Below, piece by piece: positions 62,275-64,000 of a stretch of DNA of 64,000 nucleotides. How positions within the stretch are numbered: the first letter of the stretch is position 1; each line of letters starts with the position of its first letter. The notes below the pieces were generated by a model that worked only from the letters and a program-made list of their open reading frames with translations, was not told the DNA's origin and did no database searches. The DNA comes from Crystallibacter permensis (GTDB lineage Bacteria > Actinomycetota > Actinomycetes > Actinomycetales > Micrococcaceae). Location of the stretch: assembly GCF_025960875.1 (NCBI RefSeq), contig NZ_JAODLR010000005.1:62001-126000 (forward strand), read 5' to 3'. The translations under genes were made by a program, and so were the position numbers.

Positions 62275-64000
62275 CCGCCACGCTGGACCGCGGACAGGGG
62301 CACGGTGCCCGTTCCGGGGCGCCGGAGTACCTCGCGCCGGACAACGGCTCACGACGGCGCCTCCCGACTGGCTCCGGGCCGTGGCTCATGTCCGTCGCAA
62401 TCGCCGCGGCGGTGGTGCTCACCGCGGCCAACCTGAACGGCGTCATCGAAGGCTGGGCTTGGCTGGGCAACATCTTTTTCACCGTCCTCTGTGTCGAAGC
62501 CGGCACGGCGCTGGGACGGGCGCTGAACTGGCCCGCGGTCGCCGCCACGCTGCTGGGGCTGGCGGGTTTGATTGGCTCCGTCACGCTGATGTTCTTCGCG
62601 TCCACCAGCTTCCTGGGTGTGGTCCCTGGCCCGGGGACGTTCCGGGCCTTGGGACCGATGGTGGACCAGGCGCAGGAGACCGTCATCTCGCAGGTGGCAC
62701 CCGTGCTCGCAACACCCGGCATCGTCATGGTGGCGTGTGTCGGCATCGGGCTGGTGGCGCTGCTCGTGGATACGGTGGCAGTCCCGCTGCAGATGCCTGC
62801 CACCGCCGGGGGCGGCCTGCTCGCCGTCCTGATGGTGCCGGCGATCATCAAGCCAAACAGCCTCGGAGCGGTGGGTTTCCTGGCCGCAGCCATCGGCTTC
62901 CTGCTGATCCTGGGCTGCGCACAATGGCTGGCCGGGGACGACCAGGCCCCCGCGGGCAGCGTCCGGGCCGGGCAGTTCACCCGGGCCGCCTCCATCGGCG
63001 CCGCGGCCGTCGCCGTGACACTGCTGCTGCCGCTGGCGATTCCGGGCTTCACAAGCGGAGCATTTCCGCAGGGATCCAGGTTGAACTGGCTGGGCGCGCC
63101 CACCGGTCTCAATCCCGTCGTCAGCCTGGGCGACAACCTGCGCCGGCCCGGGGCCTTCGGCCGGATGACCTATGCCACCGATTCCGCTGACCCGCTCTAT
63201 ATCCGGTCCGTGACACTGGAGAACCTGGCCGGCGCGCGCTGGCGGCCCACCGATTCCGACGGCGTCCAGCGCTCGGGGGTCGAACGGATCGGCACGCGGA
63301 GCACGCGCGAGCTCATGGAGCGCGGCGAGGTGACCACCACCATCATCAGCACGGGTTCCTTCACCAGTCCCTGGCTCCCGGCCCCCTATGCGCCTGCCGA
63401 AGTGGACGGGCTGAGCGGCAACTGGACCTGGGATCCCCGCACGCTCGCTATCCGCGGCACGGGCAACACCACGAGCGCCGACCAGGAGTACACGGTGCGC
63501 AGCGTCGAACCAGTATTGACCAGGGCAGGGCTGGAGTCAGCCGATTCGATCGACGCTCCGGTGGTGGATGACATTTTCACCGAACTGCCCGACAGCATGC
63601 CGGACATCATCGAGGAAACCACCGCCAATGTGCTCGACGGCCTGACCGAGCCCTATGAGCAAGCGATGGCGGTCCAGAGCTACCTGCGGGGTCCGGATTT
63701 CGTCTACTCGGAAGAGGCCCCGGTGGACGGCGGCTACGACCAGAGCGGCTTTGACGTGGTGGGCGCGTTCCTGGAGGAAAAGTCCGGCTACTGCACGCAC
63801 TATGCCTCGACCATGGCGATCATGGCGCGTACCGCCGGCATCCCCAGCCGCATCGCTGTCGGCTACGCGCCCGGTGATGAGACCGGTGAAGTTTTCGAGA
63901 TGGACGGCCGGGAGCTGACCGAATACGAGATCGATTCCCGCGACGCCCATGCCTGGCCAGAGCTGTACTTCGAAAACCTCGGCTGGGTGGCGTTCGAGCC
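62271..64000 (+). CDS. Transglutaminase-like membrane protein, 3' end outside the window
   Basis: At least 576 codons are present and the frame is open at the window end. The N-terminal half has about six transmembrane helices (for example WLMSVAIAAAVVLTAANLNG, VAATLLGLAGLIGSVTLMFF). An extracytoplasmic region follows with a transglutaminase core: EEKSGYCTHYASTMAIMART has the catalytic-type Cys and DSRDAHAWPELYFENLGWVA supplies the His. It matches the TgpA/DUF3488-transglutaminase family that accompanies MoxR and DUF58 genes. ATG overlaps the DUF58 stop (ATGA). A C-terminal helix is expected beyond the edge. Confidence 0.9.
   Translation, partial: MTATLDRGQGHGARSGAPEYLAPDNGSRRRLPTGSGPWLMSVAIAAAVVLTAANLNGVIEGWAWLGNIFFTVLCVEAGTALGRALNWPAVAATLLGLAGLIGSVTLMFFASTSFLGVVPGPGTFRALGPMVDQAQETVISQVAPVLATPGIVMVACVGIGLVALLVDTVAVPLQMPATAGGGLLAVLMVPAIIKPNSLGAVGFLAAAIGFLLILGCAQWLAGDDQAPAGSVRAGQFTRAASIGAAAVAVTLLLPLAIPGFTSGAFPQGSRLNWLGAPTGLNPVVSLGDNLRRPGAFGRMTYATDSADPLYIRSVTLENLAGARWRPTDSDGVQRSGVERIGTRSTRELMERGEVTTTIISTGSFTSPWLPAPYAPAEVDGLSGNWTWDPRTLAIRGTGNTTSADQEYTVRSVEPVLTRAGLESADSIDAPVVDDIFTELPDSMPDIIEETTANVLDGLTEPYEQAMAVQSYLRGPDFVYSEEAPVDGGYDQSGFDVVGAFLEEKSGYCTHYASTMAIMARTAGIPSRIAVGYAPGDETGEVFEMDGRELTEYEIDSRDAHAWPELYFENLGWVAFE

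Overview
The window is high-GC actinobacterial chromosome, most likely from Arthrobacter or a close relative in the Micrococcaceae. The evidence is the gene set and order tatD - rpf - rsmA/ksgA - ispE - ABC-F, a glmU-prs pair beside tRNA-Gln, a ydaO-type c-di-AMP riboswitch, DUF3040 and DUF222-HNH proteins, an LAXTG (sortase E type) surface protein and many GTG starts. No phage, transposase, CRISPR array or rRNA was seen.

Layout. 0-8.2 kb: GNAT protein, MerR regulator divergent from a SulP anion transporter, a membrane-anchored hypothetical, an orphan YefM-type antitoxin, a 762-aa Tat-exported LAMTG surface protein, a class V aminotransferase and a septum-formation-domain lipoprotein. 8.2-13 kb: promoter plus c-di-AMP riboswitch ahead of a low-complexity secreted protein, then prs, glmU and tRNA-Gln. 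13-25 kb: YdeP-type molybdopterin oxidoreductase, HAD, cupin, NTF2-like and Rossmann-fold genes, a SARP/BTAD regulator with a 67-aa excisionase-like HTH protein, a glyoxalase-fold protein, a SufR-like regulator, DUF3040 and other membrane proteins, and a DUF222-HNH protein. 25-33 kb: an envelope polysaccharide block (acyltransferase 3, NUDIX, processive GT2, a lipoprotein with possible DPBB features, polysaccharide deacetylase, sugar-nucleotide epimerase, UDP-sugar dehydrogenase). 33.3-44.4 kb: four consecutive, co-directional large ATP-binding LuxR (LAL/MalT-like) regulators directly upstream of the polysaccharide genes. 44.4-53.2 kb: a 690-bp non-coding stretch, a second SulP transporter, a DrrAB-type ABC exporter, an EamA transporter, a remnant of a ZapE/AFG1-like ATPase gene, a TetR regulator, a three-gene operon of very small proteins and a MarR/flavin-reductase pair with three operator-like palindromes. 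53.2-59.6 kb: the housekeeping ABC-F, ispE, rsmA, rpf and tatD genes. 59.7-64 kb: a MoxR - DUF58 - transglutaminase operon that runs off the end.

Functional reading. The most distinctive part is the 18-kb co-directional stretch from 44.4 down to 26.7 kb. Four LAL regulators precede a synthase-type exopolysaccharide cluster, and the 349-bp spacer between the two groups carries a phased series of GGGGAA-like boxes on the transcribed strand, resembling MalT boxes or SARP direct repeats. Other points of note are the riboswitch attached to a protein without a hydrolase domain, seven genes whose start codon lies exactly 6 nt after a TANNNT -10 hexamer (leaderless mRNA architecture), two very similar SulP paralogues 42 kb apart, and a truncated ATPase remnant. 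All assignments come from reading the sequence and remembered family motifs; no database search was run.
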